Position numbers and translations under genes: made by a program. Positions 43,055-51,393 of a stretch of DNA of 64,000 nt are shown in pieces. The notes under the pieces are model-generated. The model was not told the DNA's origin. It worked only from the letters and a program-made list of their open reading frames with translations, and did not search any database. The DNA comes from Brevibacillus laterosporus DSM 25 (GTDB lineage Bacteria; Bacillota; Bacilli; Brevibacillales; Brevibacillaceae). Location: NCBI RefSeq assembly GCF_002706795.1, contig NZ_CP017705.1, positions 4,501,501-4,565,500 of the forward strand. Direction: 5' to 3'. How positions within the stretch are numbered: position 1 is the first letter of the stretch; each line of letters starts with the position of its first letter.

Positions 43055-43342
43055 GTGTACACTTTAGGTATACTTATCGAGAAGATTGATGAGATTCAAC
43101 ACGTTATTCATCAAATCAACAGAGCAATGAGACATACTTCATCTGCTTCTGTAGAAGTGCTCCGTCGACATAAAGAGCAATTAGAAGAGATTGTAGAATA
43201 TATGATGGAACAAGAAATTTCGTCCTCTCTCGATTTGGAAGGCATGCTGATAAAACATAAAAAATGCTTGCGAGAATGTATGGAATCATCGTATAGCAAC
43301 AAAGGGCCCTATACAGAGAGGAGCAGGGACTATACGCCATGA
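43055..43342 (+). CDS. Small helical protein, tandem paralog 1
   Basis: 95 residues from GTG 43055 (GGGAGGG upstream). All-helical (ILIEKIDEIQHVIHQINRAM; VLRRHKEQLEEIVEYMMEQE) with KKCLRECMES near the end. The following gene ends in IAACMRECVTF with a similar helical spacing, so the pair may be diverged tandem duplicates. Overlaps the next gene by 4 nt. Confidence 0.5.
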   Translation: MYTLGILIEKIDEIQHVIHQINRAMRHTSSASVEVLRRHKEQLEEIVEYMMEQEISSSLDLEGMLIKHKKCLRECMESSYSNKGPYTERSRDYTP

Positions 43343-43584
43343 AAATAAAATGTAAGGATCTATATGAAGCGTTACATCAAACAAATAAGTCTCTTACGGA
43401 TATGGGATTAGATATCGAAAATATTGGTTGTAGTACAGCCAATTGCTTAGTTACTTATGAACATCTAAGGTTAAAAGAGAGTTACATGGAGCTCTACAAT
43501 GCAGATGTATCCATGAAGGAAGTAGACCTTGATGAAATACAAAAACAAATAGCTGCTTGTATGCGAGAATGTGTAACCTTTTAA
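43339..43584 (+). CDS. Small helical protein, tandem paralog 2
   Basis: 81 residues from ATG 43339, start overlapping the previous stop (ATGA). Helical, with DVSMKEVDLDEIQKQIAACM and the end CMREC like its neighbour. Function unknown. A terminator follows immediately. Confidence 0.5.
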   Translation: MKIKCKDLYEALHQTNKSLTDMGLDIENIGCSTANCLVTYEHLRLKESYMELYNADVSMKEVDLDEIQKQIAACMRECVTF

Positions 43585-43612
43585 GACGGGAGGAAGTACC
43601 CCCGTCTTTTTT
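43583..43612 (+). terminator. Terminator after the small accessory genes
   Basis: AAGACGGG / CCCGTCTT with a 12-nt loop and TTTTTTG. Confidence 0.85.
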
Positions 43613-43664
43613 GTTTTGATGTGTAGAACTGATAAGTACCGTCTTAGAGGGAGGATAGATAGAA

Positions 43665-44354
43665 TTGATATTTGTAAGAACGTATGTGATGGCACCTATC
43701 ATTCGCAACGATCCAGGAGGTTGGATCGACAACTATAGTATGATAATGCAGATAAAGGATGGTTGCATGATAATTGGAATGAAACCCATCATGGTTATGT
43801 TGCTGATGATAACAAATCTATCTAATTCAAATCTGATTTCACATTTGGACAGTATGCCAGCAAGTCAAAGGACTGCGGCTTCGATAGCCCTAACAGCACC
43901 AATTTTTGCTCAGCACAAACAAGTTCACGCGACGATCATACAGCATATGACCTCCAAAAATATTTCAATCACAGAGGCAGCAAAAATATCAAACTATATT
44001 CTTACTTTTTCTGATAAGTACAACGTAGATCCTACCCTAATAGTAGCTATGATAGAGGTGGAAAGTTATTATCAACCTAATCGGATTGGCAAACACGGTG
44101 ATACAGGCCTTATGCAAATCTTACCTTCTACACAGCGGTATATGGGTATAAAAGGAGAGCTTACAGATCCAGAAGTGAATATTCATGTTGGATGCAAATA
44201 TTTGGCTTACACACAAAGCAGGTTCGGACCAGATTTAGGGATCGTTGCTTATAACCAAGGAGAGGGTAATATCGTACGTGGTACATTTAAAACAACCTAC
44301 CTGATGAAAGTTAAACAAGTATGGTCAACTATGAAAAATAGGACATCCTACTAA
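43665..44354 (+). CDS. Lytic transglycosylase (SLT domain)
   Basis: 229 residues from TTG 43665 (GAGGGAGG 10 nt upstream); ATG 43689 is an alternative. A hydrophobic segment at about 35-55 (GCMIIGMKPIMVMLLMITNL) could anchor it. Residues about 110-220 form the SLT fold: catalytic Glu in MIEVESYYQPN, GLMQILPSTQRYMG, CKYLAYTQSRFG and AYNQGEGNI. It cleaves the MurNAc-GlcNAc bond. In tail loci such enzymes help particles cross peptidoglycan or assemble at the wall. It stands alone between two terminator-like hairpins and just before the second sigma gene. Confidence 0.85.
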   Translation: MIFVRTYVMAPIIRNDPGGWIDNYSMIMQIKDGCMIIGMKPIMVMLLMITNLSNSNLISHLDSMPASQRTAASIALTAPIFAQHKQVHATIIQHMTSKNISITEAAKISNYILTFSDKYNVDPTLIVAMIEVESYYQPNRIGKHGDTGLMQILPSTQRYMGIKGELTDPEVNIHVGCKYLAYTQSRFGPDLGIVAYNQGEGNIVRGTFKTTYLMKVKQVWSTMKNRTSY

Positions 44355-44426
44355 GGAATTTTGGAATTGTTTGACGAGATTAAATAAATGAATCACAGGC
44401 ACTCCTTCCAGTAGACATTGGGATTA

Positions 44427-44474
44427 CCCTTGAGTGGGCAATATCCAAGGTATTGGTAAGGGGTGTATTTTTTT
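44427..44474 (+). terminator. Probable terminator after the transglycosylase gene
   Basis: Outer CCCTT/AAGGG with an inner CAATA/TATTG stem, followed by GTGTATTTTTTT. The rest of the 44355-44659 gap contains the class II motif at 44601-44625. Confidence 0.55.
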
Positions 44475-44600
44475 ACAGTAAAAGGATATAGATGTCATAT
44501 TTGTAGTGCTACACCAAATCATTTCGAGGGTTTTCTTCTAAAGCTTCTGCATGGAAAAATAGTGATCTCATGAAACAAAACAATCCCACGCGTATTTGCA

Positions 44601-44625
44601 TCTTTTAGACAGGATAGCTCGACTA
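44601..44625 (+). promoter_or_regulatory. Class II promoter motif, copy 4, at the second sigma gene
   Basis: TCTTTT (TTTT 44603-44606), 13 nt, CGACTA at 44620-44625, only 35 nt before the start of the group-3-like sigma gene. The spacing is ideal for a promoter and supports control of this gene by the ECF-like sigma. Confidence 0.6.
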
Positions 44626-44659
44626 TTATAGGGAGACGGAACGAAAGAGATGACTAGGA

Positions 44660-45640
44660 GTGAAAGAAAGATTGTTAAGTCAACGATATCTCCATTTACG
44701 GAAAGAAAACATAAAAGACATGCATAATACAGACCTTATTCGTGCATGTAAAGAAGATAAAGAGTTGTTGGGAGAGTTTTTGGAAGAAAACAAGGAGTTT
44801 CTTTTCTCGATTATCAAACATTATAAAGGCAACATTGAAGAATTGTGTTTTAAGTTTAGAGTAACAGAAGAAGAATTGTTACAGCATGCTTATATTGGTG
44901 TTATTAGTGCTCTACAGGAATTCGATTTTCATCGAGGAATCAAGTTTACAACCTTTGTGGTCAGACCGATTATTTGGGAGATCAATCAACTGCTTTACAA
45001 CGATTCACGATTTGTAAGATTAAGTAGGGGAGCAGTTGAACAAATTAAACGTATGATAGCCATTGAGGAAAAGCTAGGATATCGACCCGGCGAGGAGGAA
45101 ATGGCAAAGCTTCTTGCTATCCCGCTGGAAAGATATAAGGAGATTGCCCGATTTAGTGATGAAATTGAACATTATCATGCTTATGAAAACTTCGAGGTGA
45201 TAGATCATAATTGCCATAATATTGAGGAGCATGTGGTGGATAAAGTATATGTAGAACATTTACTAGGTAGTTCAATATGTAACGATTTTGAGAAGACGAT
45301 TATGAAGCTTATCATGGAAGGTATAAATAATACTCAAATTGCTGAACGTCTACAGGTATATCCCATGACGATTAACAGAGCGATAATGCGTATTAGAAAT
45401 AAGGTTCTGAATTTTCAATCAAATAAATCAGACTTGCAAAATAATGTAACGTCTAAATATGATCGAGAAATCAAGTTGATAGAAGAAGAGAGCAGATCAC
45501 GCAACAAGCTGATGTGTGTTAATGAAATATCAGAACTCCTTGGGGGATATGGATTTGACAAGCAAGCATACTCTAATCGGATTTTATACTACATTCGTCA
45601 AAAGGTAAGCAAAAAGTGGCAGGATCAGCCGGACGGATGA
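44660..45640 (+). CDS. Sigma-70 family RNA polymerase sigma factor (group 3-like)
   Basis: 326 residues from GTG 44660; the AGGAG overlaps this codon, so TTG 44672 may be the true start. Region 2: LLQHAYIGVISALQEFDFHR, GIKFTTFVVRPIIWEINQLL, the DxHRGxKFxTYxxxxIRxxI pattern of SigF/SigB/FliA-type factors. Region 3: FVRLSRGAVEQIKRM and GYRPGEEEMAKLLAI. Region 4: FEKTIMKLIMEGINNTQIAE, VYPMTINRAIMRIRN, a helix-turn-helix. About 70 C-terminal residues beyond region 4 are unusual. A class II motif lies 35 nt upstream. I infer that it transcribes the class I promoters of the tail genes. It is the last gene of the locus. Confidence 0.8.
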   Translation: MKERLLSQRYLHLRKENIKDMHNTDLIRACKEDKELLGEFLEENKEFLFSIIKHYKGNIEELCFKFRVTEEELLQHAYIGVISALQEFDFHRGIKFTTFVVRPIIWEINQLLYNDSRFVRLSRGAVEQIKRMIAIEEKLGYRPGEEEMAKLLAIPLERYKEIARFSDEIEHYHAYENFEVIDHNCHNIEEHVVDKVYVEHLLGSSICNDFEKTIMKLIMEGINNTQIAERLQVYPMTINRAIMRIRNKVLNFQSNKSDLQNNVTSKYDREIKLIEEESRSRNKLMCVNEISELLGGYGFDKQAYSNRILYYIRQKVSKKWQDQPDG

Positions 45641-45870
45641 AGCAGGGAAACTCAGCAAAAAGACTGATTCAGTTAGAAGTAAAAAGCCAGTTCAAGCTAA
45701 AACAAAACGCAAGGTAAAATGGAGAATATACGATGGAATTAATCTGGTTATTGAGGAAGAAAGCTTACGATGCGAACGATACCTGCTGACATAGACGTGA
45801 CACTTGGGAGACGTATTAGCAATAGAGAAAGAGAGATAGTCAAATGAACAAAAATTCGTTACAATATAAA
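45641..45870 (+). other. Junction between tail locus and iron locus; open frame without a start
   Basis: From about 45617 a frame without a start codon stays open to TAG near 45791 and encodes a Lys-rich peptide (KLSKKTDSVRSKKPVQAK; KWRIYDGINLVIEEE). It overlaps the end of the sigma gene in another frame and could be a decayed 3' extension of it. No attachment-site repeat or terminator was recognised. Confidence 0.3.
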
Positions 45871-45885
45871 TGAGAATTATTATCA
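45871..45885 (+). promoter_or_regulatory. Fur box upstream of the AraC regulator
   Basis: TGAGAATTATTATCA matches the Bacillus 7-1-7 Fur consensus TGATAATnATTATCA at 14 of 15 positions. It lies 66 nt before the gene start. Confidence 0.8.
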
Positions 45886-45950
45886 TAATTGGTTTTTAAA
45901 CCTATGGAGAAGCAAATGAGGTAGAGAAACACAACCGGAGTGATGGACAA

Positions 45951-46934
45951 ATGAGCAACACTGGCTTTCACCAGAACTTTAATCTTTTCTTTGACGGGCT
46001 TGGGCTGGCTCGACAGAATGTAGATCGTACAGAACAGATGACGCTACGTTCTTCGATTGGAGAAGGCTCCATCCGTCGTTTTGTTCCTCGTCCGGATATG
46101 GAGGTAGTCATTTCCGATTACACCTTCCATGACAAGCATGCAATGAGTTTTGCCCCTAGAGAAGAAATGGTTGAGCTGAGTTATTGCTTTCAAGGAGCAA
46201 GAGAGGTTAGTCTTCAGGGGGTTCGTCAGGAAATTGCTTCAGGAACATGTACATTACAATTCATGAAACAGGAGCAAACTCGTTTTGAGTTTATGGGAAA
46301 GCAGCCCTTTTATATGCTTGGTATTGGTATTCCCGTTTCTAGCTTCCATCATTTTATGGAAGAGGCAGATGGTACAAGATCGATTCATTTTTCTGATATC
46401 CTGGGAAAACGATCCTTCCGGGCTTTTCAACAAACAATCGATCCTCTTTCTTCTATTATCTTACATCGATTGATAAAGCTAGTAGATTCACCAAGGACGA
46501 GAAAATTCGAGATAGAATGTACTATTATGGAAATTCTGTCAGCAGCCTTCCGAAACTTTTTATTAGATGGGAATTCAGAATCGACACAACTGACCAAGGA
46601 TGATATGGAAAAAATTCGTCAGGCACGTGCTATCATGCTTGAGTGTATGGCAGAGCCACCAACATTAATCGAATTGTCTCGTATGATTGGTCTAAATGAC
46701 TACAAGCTAAAAAACGGCTTTAAAGAAATGTACGGGACTACGGTGTTTGGATACTTACGGAATAAACGAATGGAAACAGCCCTTTTATTGCTACAAGGCG
46801 GCAAAATGAATGTAAACGAAGTATCGTGCACAGTCGGTTACTCGAATCCTAGCTATTTTGCAGAAGCTTTTCGGGAAAGGTATGGGGTTAATCCTGGTGA
46901 GTTTGTCCGCCGTTCCACTTCCTCTTTACGATAG
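45951..46934 (+). CDS. AraC-family regulator of siderophore uptake (PchR-like)
   Basis: 327 residues from ATG 45951. N-terminal sensing domain about 1-215 (MVELSYCFQGAREVSLQG; IASGTCTLQFMKQEQTRFEF), C-terminal double helix-turn-helix about 225-322 (PTLIELSRMIGLNDYKLKNG; VNEVSCTVGYSNPSYFAEAF; YGVNPGEFVRR). It follows the PchR type that answers to iron-siderophore complexes. A strong Fur box upstream and the adjoining siderophore-binding lipoprotein and MFS genes set its task as siderophore-dependent activation. Confidence 0.85.
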   Translation: MSNTGFHQNFNLFFDGLGLARQNVDRTEQMTLRSSIGEGSIRRFVPRPDMEVVISDYTFHDKHAMSFAPREEMVELSYCFQGAREVSLQGVRQEIASGTCTLQFMKQEQTRFEFMGKQPFYMLGIGIPVSSFHHFMEEADGTRSIHFSDILGKRSFRAFQQTIDPLSSIILHRLIKLVDSPRTRKFEIECTIMEILSAAFRNFLLDGNSESTQLTKDDMEKIRQARAIMLECMAEPPTLIELSRMIGLNDYKLKNGFKEMYGTTVFGYLRNKRMETALLLLQGGKMNVNEVSCTVGYSNPSYFAEAFRERYGVNPGEFVRRSTSSLR

Positions 46935-47023
46935 AGAAATTAAGATTTGTTGTCGTAGTAGAGGATAGAAGGGCAGCTGTAGTACTGGTCTTATGAAAAT
47001 AAAACCATGTAATTTTATCACCT

Positions 47024-47052
47024 AAACTGCCTAGTAAGGGCAGTTTTTTTAT
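47024..47052 (+). terminator. Terminator after the AraC gene
   Basis: AAACTGCC / GGGCAGTTT followed by TTTTATTG. Confidence 0.85.
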
Positions 47053-47201
47053 TGCATTAGGAATTTCTAATCAATAGATAAGAACAAGGAAACCCTTCCA
47101 TGGAGTAGGAAATGACTGAATCGGTAAATATCCCGCAAACCGCTATCTCATTTCCTCTACTGGTAGATAACAAGCAAACGTACATTATAAGATGTATGCA
47201 T

Positions 47202-47216
47202 TGATAATTAATCTCA
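47202..47216 (+). promoter_or_regulatory. Fur-box-like site before the siderophore lipoprotein gene
   Basis: TGATAATTAATCTCA; the left half is perfect and the right half matches 5 of 7 positions. It lies 73 nt before the lipoprotein start. A CCGC(C)T/AGCGG hairpin and AAGGAG follow before the start. Confidence 0.55.
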
Positions 47217-47288
47217 TTAGCTAGGTTACTATACGTTAATGAAACAAAACCGCCTCAGGAAGCGGTAAAAAAGGAGAAGTAGAAGAAT

Positions 47289-48260
47289 ATGTGGGGAAGA
47301 AAAATACTTTCTATTATCGTAGTGTTGGCTATGATGTGGCTTGTTACAGGATGCACAGGAGCAAGCAAACCAAATACGGGAGTGACTGAGGAACAAACAA
47401 CATCTTCCACAACTAATGAAATAACTTCATCACACGCTTTCCCTAAAACGATAAAACATATGAAGGGGGAAACAGTAATTCAGAATAAGCCAATTAAAAT
47501 CGCTTCCCCTTACATTGCTTTTGTGGACTATTTAGCTGTATTGGATGAATATCCTTATGCCGCATCAGGAATTTCAACCATTAAACAAAATTTTCCTAAT
47601 CTTAGCAAACGACTAGAAGGGAAAGCTATCATTGATTTGGGCACAGAGGCAAGTATGGAAAAATTACTAAGCTCGAAGCCTGACCTGATCATTGCAGCGG
47701 ATGACATGATTGGGCAGTACGAACAATTGAGTCAGATTGCCCCAACCGTTATTTTGCCTCAGGCAGGTGATTGGCGGGAGACATTAGAGCAGATTGCTGC
47801 TGTAATTGGTAAAGAAGATGTAGCGACTAAGATATTAGCTGATTTTGACCAAAAGTCAGCAGATTATAAGAAGAAGCTGGCTTTTAGAAGCCAAGAATCT
47901 GTGCTGTTTACTATGTCACGGAGTAAGGATCAATTTGTAACCTGGGAGGAAAAACGATTTGAGCCTTTTTATAAGGGATTAGGACTAAAGCCGGTGCAAG
48001 GAGCTGAAAAGGGTGGTCAATTATCATTGGAGAGCTTAGCTCAATTAAATCCTGATCATCTGTTTGTGATTAATAATTGGCAAGATCCAATTCCAGGGGG
48101 AGTTAAGGAAGCGTTGAAAGATAATCAGGTGTGGAATAGTTTGAAGGCAGTGAAAAATAATCAGGTGTATTTTTTAGAGGATCCTTCACTACCTGGACCG
48201 ATGGCTTTAGCTAAGATCGACGGTTTGGAAGAAATCATGCAAGCAATGGGAAAAAAATAG
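47289..48260 (+). CDS. Iron-siderophore ABC transporter substrate-binding lipoprotein
   Basis: 323 residues from ATG 47289. Lipoprotein signal peptide: positively charged start MWGRKIL, hydrophobic core, lipobox LVTGC with Cys about 22. The mature protein has the FhuD/FeuA-type two-lobed pattern: IKIASPYIAFVDYLAVL, ASMEKLLSSKPDLIIAADDM, LSQIAPTVILP, ending NQVYFLEDPSLPGPM. No permease or ATPase gene follows, so it must share a transporter encoded elsewhere. Located between the AraC regulator and an MFS gene. Confidence 0.88.
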   Translation: MWGRKILSIIVVLAMMWLVTGCTGASKPNTGVTEEQTTSSTTNEITSSHAFPKTIKHMKGETVIQNKPIKIASPYIAFVDYLAVLDEYPYAASGISTIKQNFPNLSKRLEGKAIIDLGTEASMEKLLSSKPDLIIAADDMIGQYEQLSQIAPTVILPQAGDWRETLEQIAAVIGKEDVATKILADFDQKSADYKKKLAFRSQESVLFTMSRSKDQFVTWEEKRFEPFYKGLGLKPVQGAEKGGQLSLESLAQLNPDHLFVINNWQDPIPGGVKEALKDNQVWNSLKAVKNNQVYFLEDPSLPGPMALAKIDGLEEIMQAMGKK

Positions 48261-48320
48261 GGAACCTGAGATAAAAACGATCAAACCAATCAAATCAATC
48301 AATAAGGAAGGGGATTTAAG

Positions 48321-49502
48321 ATGAAATTCAAATTCGCGGTTATGTTCTTGATTGTGCTATCTGGAATGATTTCAATAGCCGCTTTTAACCCGATCATTGG
48401 TCCTCTTTCACGCAACTTAGGACTAAGTGAGGTGCAATCAGGTTGTCTGGTTTCAATCACGGGAATTTGTTGGTTATTAGGTGGATATTATTGGGAACGA
48501 AAATCAGCCAAGAGTAGAAAAAAATTGCTAGCCTCTATTATGTTTGTCTATGTAGTTACCCTGATCGTATTTGCCTTGCTGGCCGACAATGCCGCGAGCA
48601 ATACGCTGGGCATTGGTTCCGCTGGTTTATTTTGGATATTCCTGGTTTTACGAGCCATTGCAGGCTTTTTCTTTGGAGGTATTCCTGCTAAAGCTCAAGC
48701 ATATGTAATGGGCTGGACAACGCAGGAAACGCGCACATGGGGGATGGCGTTATTCGGAGCAGCAAATGGTCTTGGATTTGTGTTGGGACCAGCGATGAGT
48801 GGAGGATTGGCGGTGATTAGTCTTACCGTACCCATGTATGCGGTAGCTGTGCTCCTGTTGGTTATTGCCGTTATTTTTCTGTTATCCATTCCAGATGAAA
48901 AGGAAAGTGAGATTCGCCGAACAACAGCCACTATCTCACCAAATGATTCACGTATCCGTCTCTATCTTTGGATTGGATTCGTTCTATCTGTTGCTCTTAA
49001 TATCGTTCAGGTTACCATCGGATTTTATATCCAAGATAATTTGGGCTACAATGCTCAAAAAGCTACCCAGCTTATAGGGCTTGGGTTAGCCATTTCGGGT
49101 GTTATGGTTGTTGCTTCCCAAATTCTGATCAGTAAGTATTTGAAATGGAAACCTGCAATAGTGTTACGCGTAGGGCTATCTTGTGTCACTTTAGGGTTAC
49201 TAGGATTTTTACTGTTCTTACGCTTCGCCTACATTGATTTTGCTATTTTGGGAATTGGGATAGGGTTTACCTTATTAGGCTATAGTTCGGGTGCTTCCCT
49301 AGCTGTTGAGGATCATGAACAAAGAAGTGTTGCTTCCTTTATTGCTGCACTTCAAGGGGGAGGCTCGTTTTTGGGGCCTCTTATCGGTACGGTACTCTAT
49401 ACGAGTAACAAGGTCCTACCATTTTCGTTTTGTGTACTTTTGATTTGTTTGTCGGGTATTTCTGTGTTTGGAAAAAGACATAGTGTAAAGCTTTCTGCGT
49501 AG
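48321..49502 (+). CDS. MFS transporter, probable siderophore exporter
   Basis: 393 residues from ATG 48321 (AAGGAAGGGG upstream). About 12 hydrophobic segments; an MFS loop-like WERKSAKSRKKLL follows segment 2. Pairing with a siderophore-binding lipoprotein suggests siderophore export or uptake across the inner membrane, as seen for similar genes beside siderophore loci. Substrate not determinable from sequence. Same transcription unit as 47289. Confidence 0.8.
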   Translation: MKFKFAVMFLIVLSGMISIAAFNPIIGPLSRNLGLSEVQSGCLVSITGICWLLGGYYWERKSAKSRKKLLASIMFVYVVTLIVFALLADNAASNTLGIGSAGLFWIFLVLRAIAGFFFGGIPAKAQAYVMGWTTQETRTWGMALFGAANGLGFVLGPAMSGGLAVISLTVPMYAVAVLLLVIAVIFLLSIPDEKESEIRRTTATISPNDSRIRLYLWIGFVLSVALNIVQVTIGFYIQDNLGYNAQKATQLIGLGLAISGVMVVASQILISKYLKWKPAIVLRVGLSCVTLGLLGFLLFLRFAYIDFAILGIGIGFTLLGYSSGASLAVEDHEQRSVASFIAALQGGGSFLGPLIGTVLYTSNKVLPFSFCVLLICLSGISVFGKRHSVKLSA

Positions 49503-49544
49503 TAGGAAAGAATCTAAAAGAGAGATGGATAATAAATGAAAGAG

Positions 49545-49587
49545 CTTCGGGAGACTTGAATATTTTCATGTCTCTCGGAGTTTTTTC
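49545..49587 (+). terminator. Terminator ending the iron uptake unit
   Basis: CTTCGGGAGAC / GTCTCTCGGAG (with G-U pairs) followed by TTTTTTCG. Confidence 0.85.
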
Positions 49588-49813
49588 GTGCATCGGTAAA
49601 AATTGCAAAACCTATTTTTTATAACCTGAATTTATGCTATGATTCAAAATATTTAAAGTCTAAAAGAACTTTAATTATATATTTTACTCGCAAAGTAGGA
49701 ATTTGTAGATAAGAAAAAAATTTGATCAACGACTAGCGAAGACCGTGTTGACATACCAGGCGAAAAGGTTTAGTTATCTAAATTATCTGATGAAATAACG
49801 AAGAGGTGGCCGT

Positions 49814-50353
49814 ATGCTTGAAATTGTAAAATTGAATAGAGATGATTATCCTAACGGAAAAAATATTACATATGAATATCAATCAGATTTTTATTACGAT
49901 GTGCAGATGAAATCTAGTGAGAGGGGATGGAGTGTAGATCTCATCGTAGAAAAATTCGAGCTAACATTTCATAAGAGGGATATCGGTAACCTCTTTGATG
50001 AAGATAGAGATGAGCTTGAGTGCTATGCTGCGCTAGTAGATAACAAAGAAGTAGGGATTATTACAATTGCTTATTCAAGTTGGAATCAGAGCTGCGTCAT
50101 ATGGGATTTATATGTACATGAAGATTGTAAGCGACAGGGAATAGGTCGAAAATTAATCCAGTTTGCGTGTAGACGCGCAAAAGAACTCGGTAGTCGTATG
50201 ATTACTCTTGAAACCCAGACCTCTAACTATCCAGCTATTCAATTTTATTTAGCCTGTGGATTTTCATTCATTGGAATTAATGTCATGAGCTATTCAAATC
50301 ATGATATTGAGAAAAAGGAGGTCAGGATTGAATTAGCTCAATGCTTGGATTAA
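49814..50353 (+). CDS. GNAT N-acetyltransferase, streptothricin acetyltransferase-like
   Basis: 179 residues from ATG 49814 (GAGGTGG upstream). GNAT fold: YAALVDNKEVGIITIAYSSW, WDLYVHEDCKRQGIGRKLIQ (motif A, acetyl-CoA pyrophosphate loop R/QGIGRK), ETQTSNYPAIQFYLACGFSF (motif B). The LETQxxNxPAxxFYxxCGF signature and overall length are those of the SatA/Sat streptothricin acetyltransferases, which inactivate the antibiotic by acetylating its beta-lysine. Substrate assignment is by similarity only. Single gene. Confidence 0.75.
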   Translation: MLEIVKLNRDDYPNGKNITYEYQSDFYYDVQMKSSERGWSVDLIVEKFELTFHKRDIGNLFDEDRDELECYAALVDNKEVGIITIAYSSWNQSCVIWDLYVHEDCKRQGIGRKLIQFACRRAKELGSRMITLETQTSNYPAIQFYLACGFSFIGINVMSYSNHDIEKKEVRIELAQCLD

Positions 50354-50685
50354 ATGATGGAGCAATTTTTAGACCCATACAATTGTCTGGGTCCTCTATG
50401 GTTTTTATAGCAATATAACTCTTGGCGTTTAATAATAAAACCGCCTCATTAAGCAATAGAAACCAAAGCAAGATTCATTCTTTAAATAAGTTATATTAAC
50501 ATTTCTGCAATCGAAGAAGAAGAGGAATCAGAAAAACGGCTCTGCTATAAACAGAGCCGTTTTATTCATTGTTCCACGCAAGTAAACAAATCAATGGATA
50601 GTAGACACGATTTATTACGCTACATATGTGAAATAAGTGAGCCTGTCATGAAGTTTTTGTATCAAACGGGTGCATGGTCAATAAT
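50354..50685. terminator. Gap with a strong terminator (50533-50563)
   Basis: AAAACGGCTCTG / CAGAGCCGTTTT, a perfect 12-bp stem with terminal T-run, usable in both directions between the GNAT gene and the minus-strand VOC gene. Nothing else was recognised in the gap. Confidence 0.75.
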
Positions 50686-51111
50686 TTATTGTTTGCCCTC
50701 TGTATAGATTTGGAAGGTTACTCCAAACTTGTCTGTTACAATCCCGTACGCAGGACTAAAATGAGTTTCTTGCAGGGGCATATTCACTTGACCGCCTTCC
50801 TGCAAGGCATCATAAATTTGTGTAGATTTTTCCTTATCGCTTGTTGCAATACAGATAGTGACTTGATTGCCTTTTTGATGCGGTTGACCTGGAAATGTAT
50901 CAGAAAACATCAGGTCCGTTTCGCCGACTTTAACCATTGCGTGTGCCACACGATCTCTTGCATTTGCTGGTAGAGGGAATTCGGGGTTTTCGGGCATCTC
51001 ACCAAATGTTTGGTTAAAAAGGACTTTGGCATCTAAAGCTTTTTCGTAAAACTGGATAGCTTCCTTGGCATTCCCGTCCATCACTAAGTAGGGGATCAAC
51101 TTCAATGTCAT
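50686..51111 (-). CDS. VOC family protein, PhnB/YjdN-like
   Basis: 141 residues from ATG 51111 on the minus strand (AAAGGAGCTGATTAG upstream). Pattern of the PhnB-like VOC group: LKLIPYLVMDGNAKEAIQFY, EKALDAKV, ARDRVAHAMVKVGETDLMFS, GNQVTICIATSDKEKS, DKFGVTFQIYT. These paired beta-alpha-beta-beta-beta proteins often bind metal or small ligands; the PhnB group has no settled function. Single gene. Confidence 0.85.
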   Translation of the reverse strand: MTLKLIPYLVMDGNAKEAIQFYEKALDAKVLFNQTFGEMPENPEFPLPANARDRVAHAMVKVGETDLMFSDTFPGQPHQKGNQVTICIATSDKEKSTQIYDALQEGGQVNMPLQETHFSPAYGIVTDKFGVTFQIYTEGKQ

Positions 51112-51393
51112 TGTCTAATCAGCTCCTTTGGCCTTACATTTTTTAATCGTTTCTACTATGCAGATTTCTAAATCGTTTAGGCTTATTTCTGGTTGCTACT
51201 ATCCAGTGAAATCAGCCCTATATTTCATTATTAACATTAATGTCATTATAAAACAAAGAACATACGTTTGTAAATTTCGAATTAGACAGGAGAAGTCATG
51301 GTTTTTTCGTTCAGACGCTACCAGAAAATTCAGAAATAAATTTGTATCAAACAGAGAGGAGAATATCAGTTATTGGTTTACACTACATTTTTC

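Larger units (their letters stand above)
2069..45640 (+). mobile_element. Headless phage-tail-like particle locus (whole region)
   Basis: A continuous plus-strand cluster with tail tube, frameshifted tail chaperone, tape measure, tail-tip, hub, many large fibre/adhesin proteins, lysis-type genes and two sigma factors. I see no terminase, portal, prohead protease, capsid, connector, sheath, integrase or repressor. Just left of the tail tube gene are only small ORFs and an opposite-facing initiator-like gene, where connector genes would stand in a complete siphophage. Boundaries are set by the first and last locus-specific genes; no attachment-site repeat was found. F-type tailocin, domesticated tail and remnant prophage are all possible. 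Confidence 0.65.

Noticed and set aside
44660-45640. The 44660 gene as a housekeeping or sporulation sigma factor
   Set aside because: Region 2 is group-3-like, but the extra C-terminal part, the location at the end of the tail locus and the class II motif directly upstream fit a locus-specific factor better.
400-45950. Attachment-site direct repeats bounding the tail locus
   Set aside because: I compared the left gap (370-846) and right gap (45641-45950) by eye and found no shared stretch long enough to call; no integrase or tRNA gene is present.
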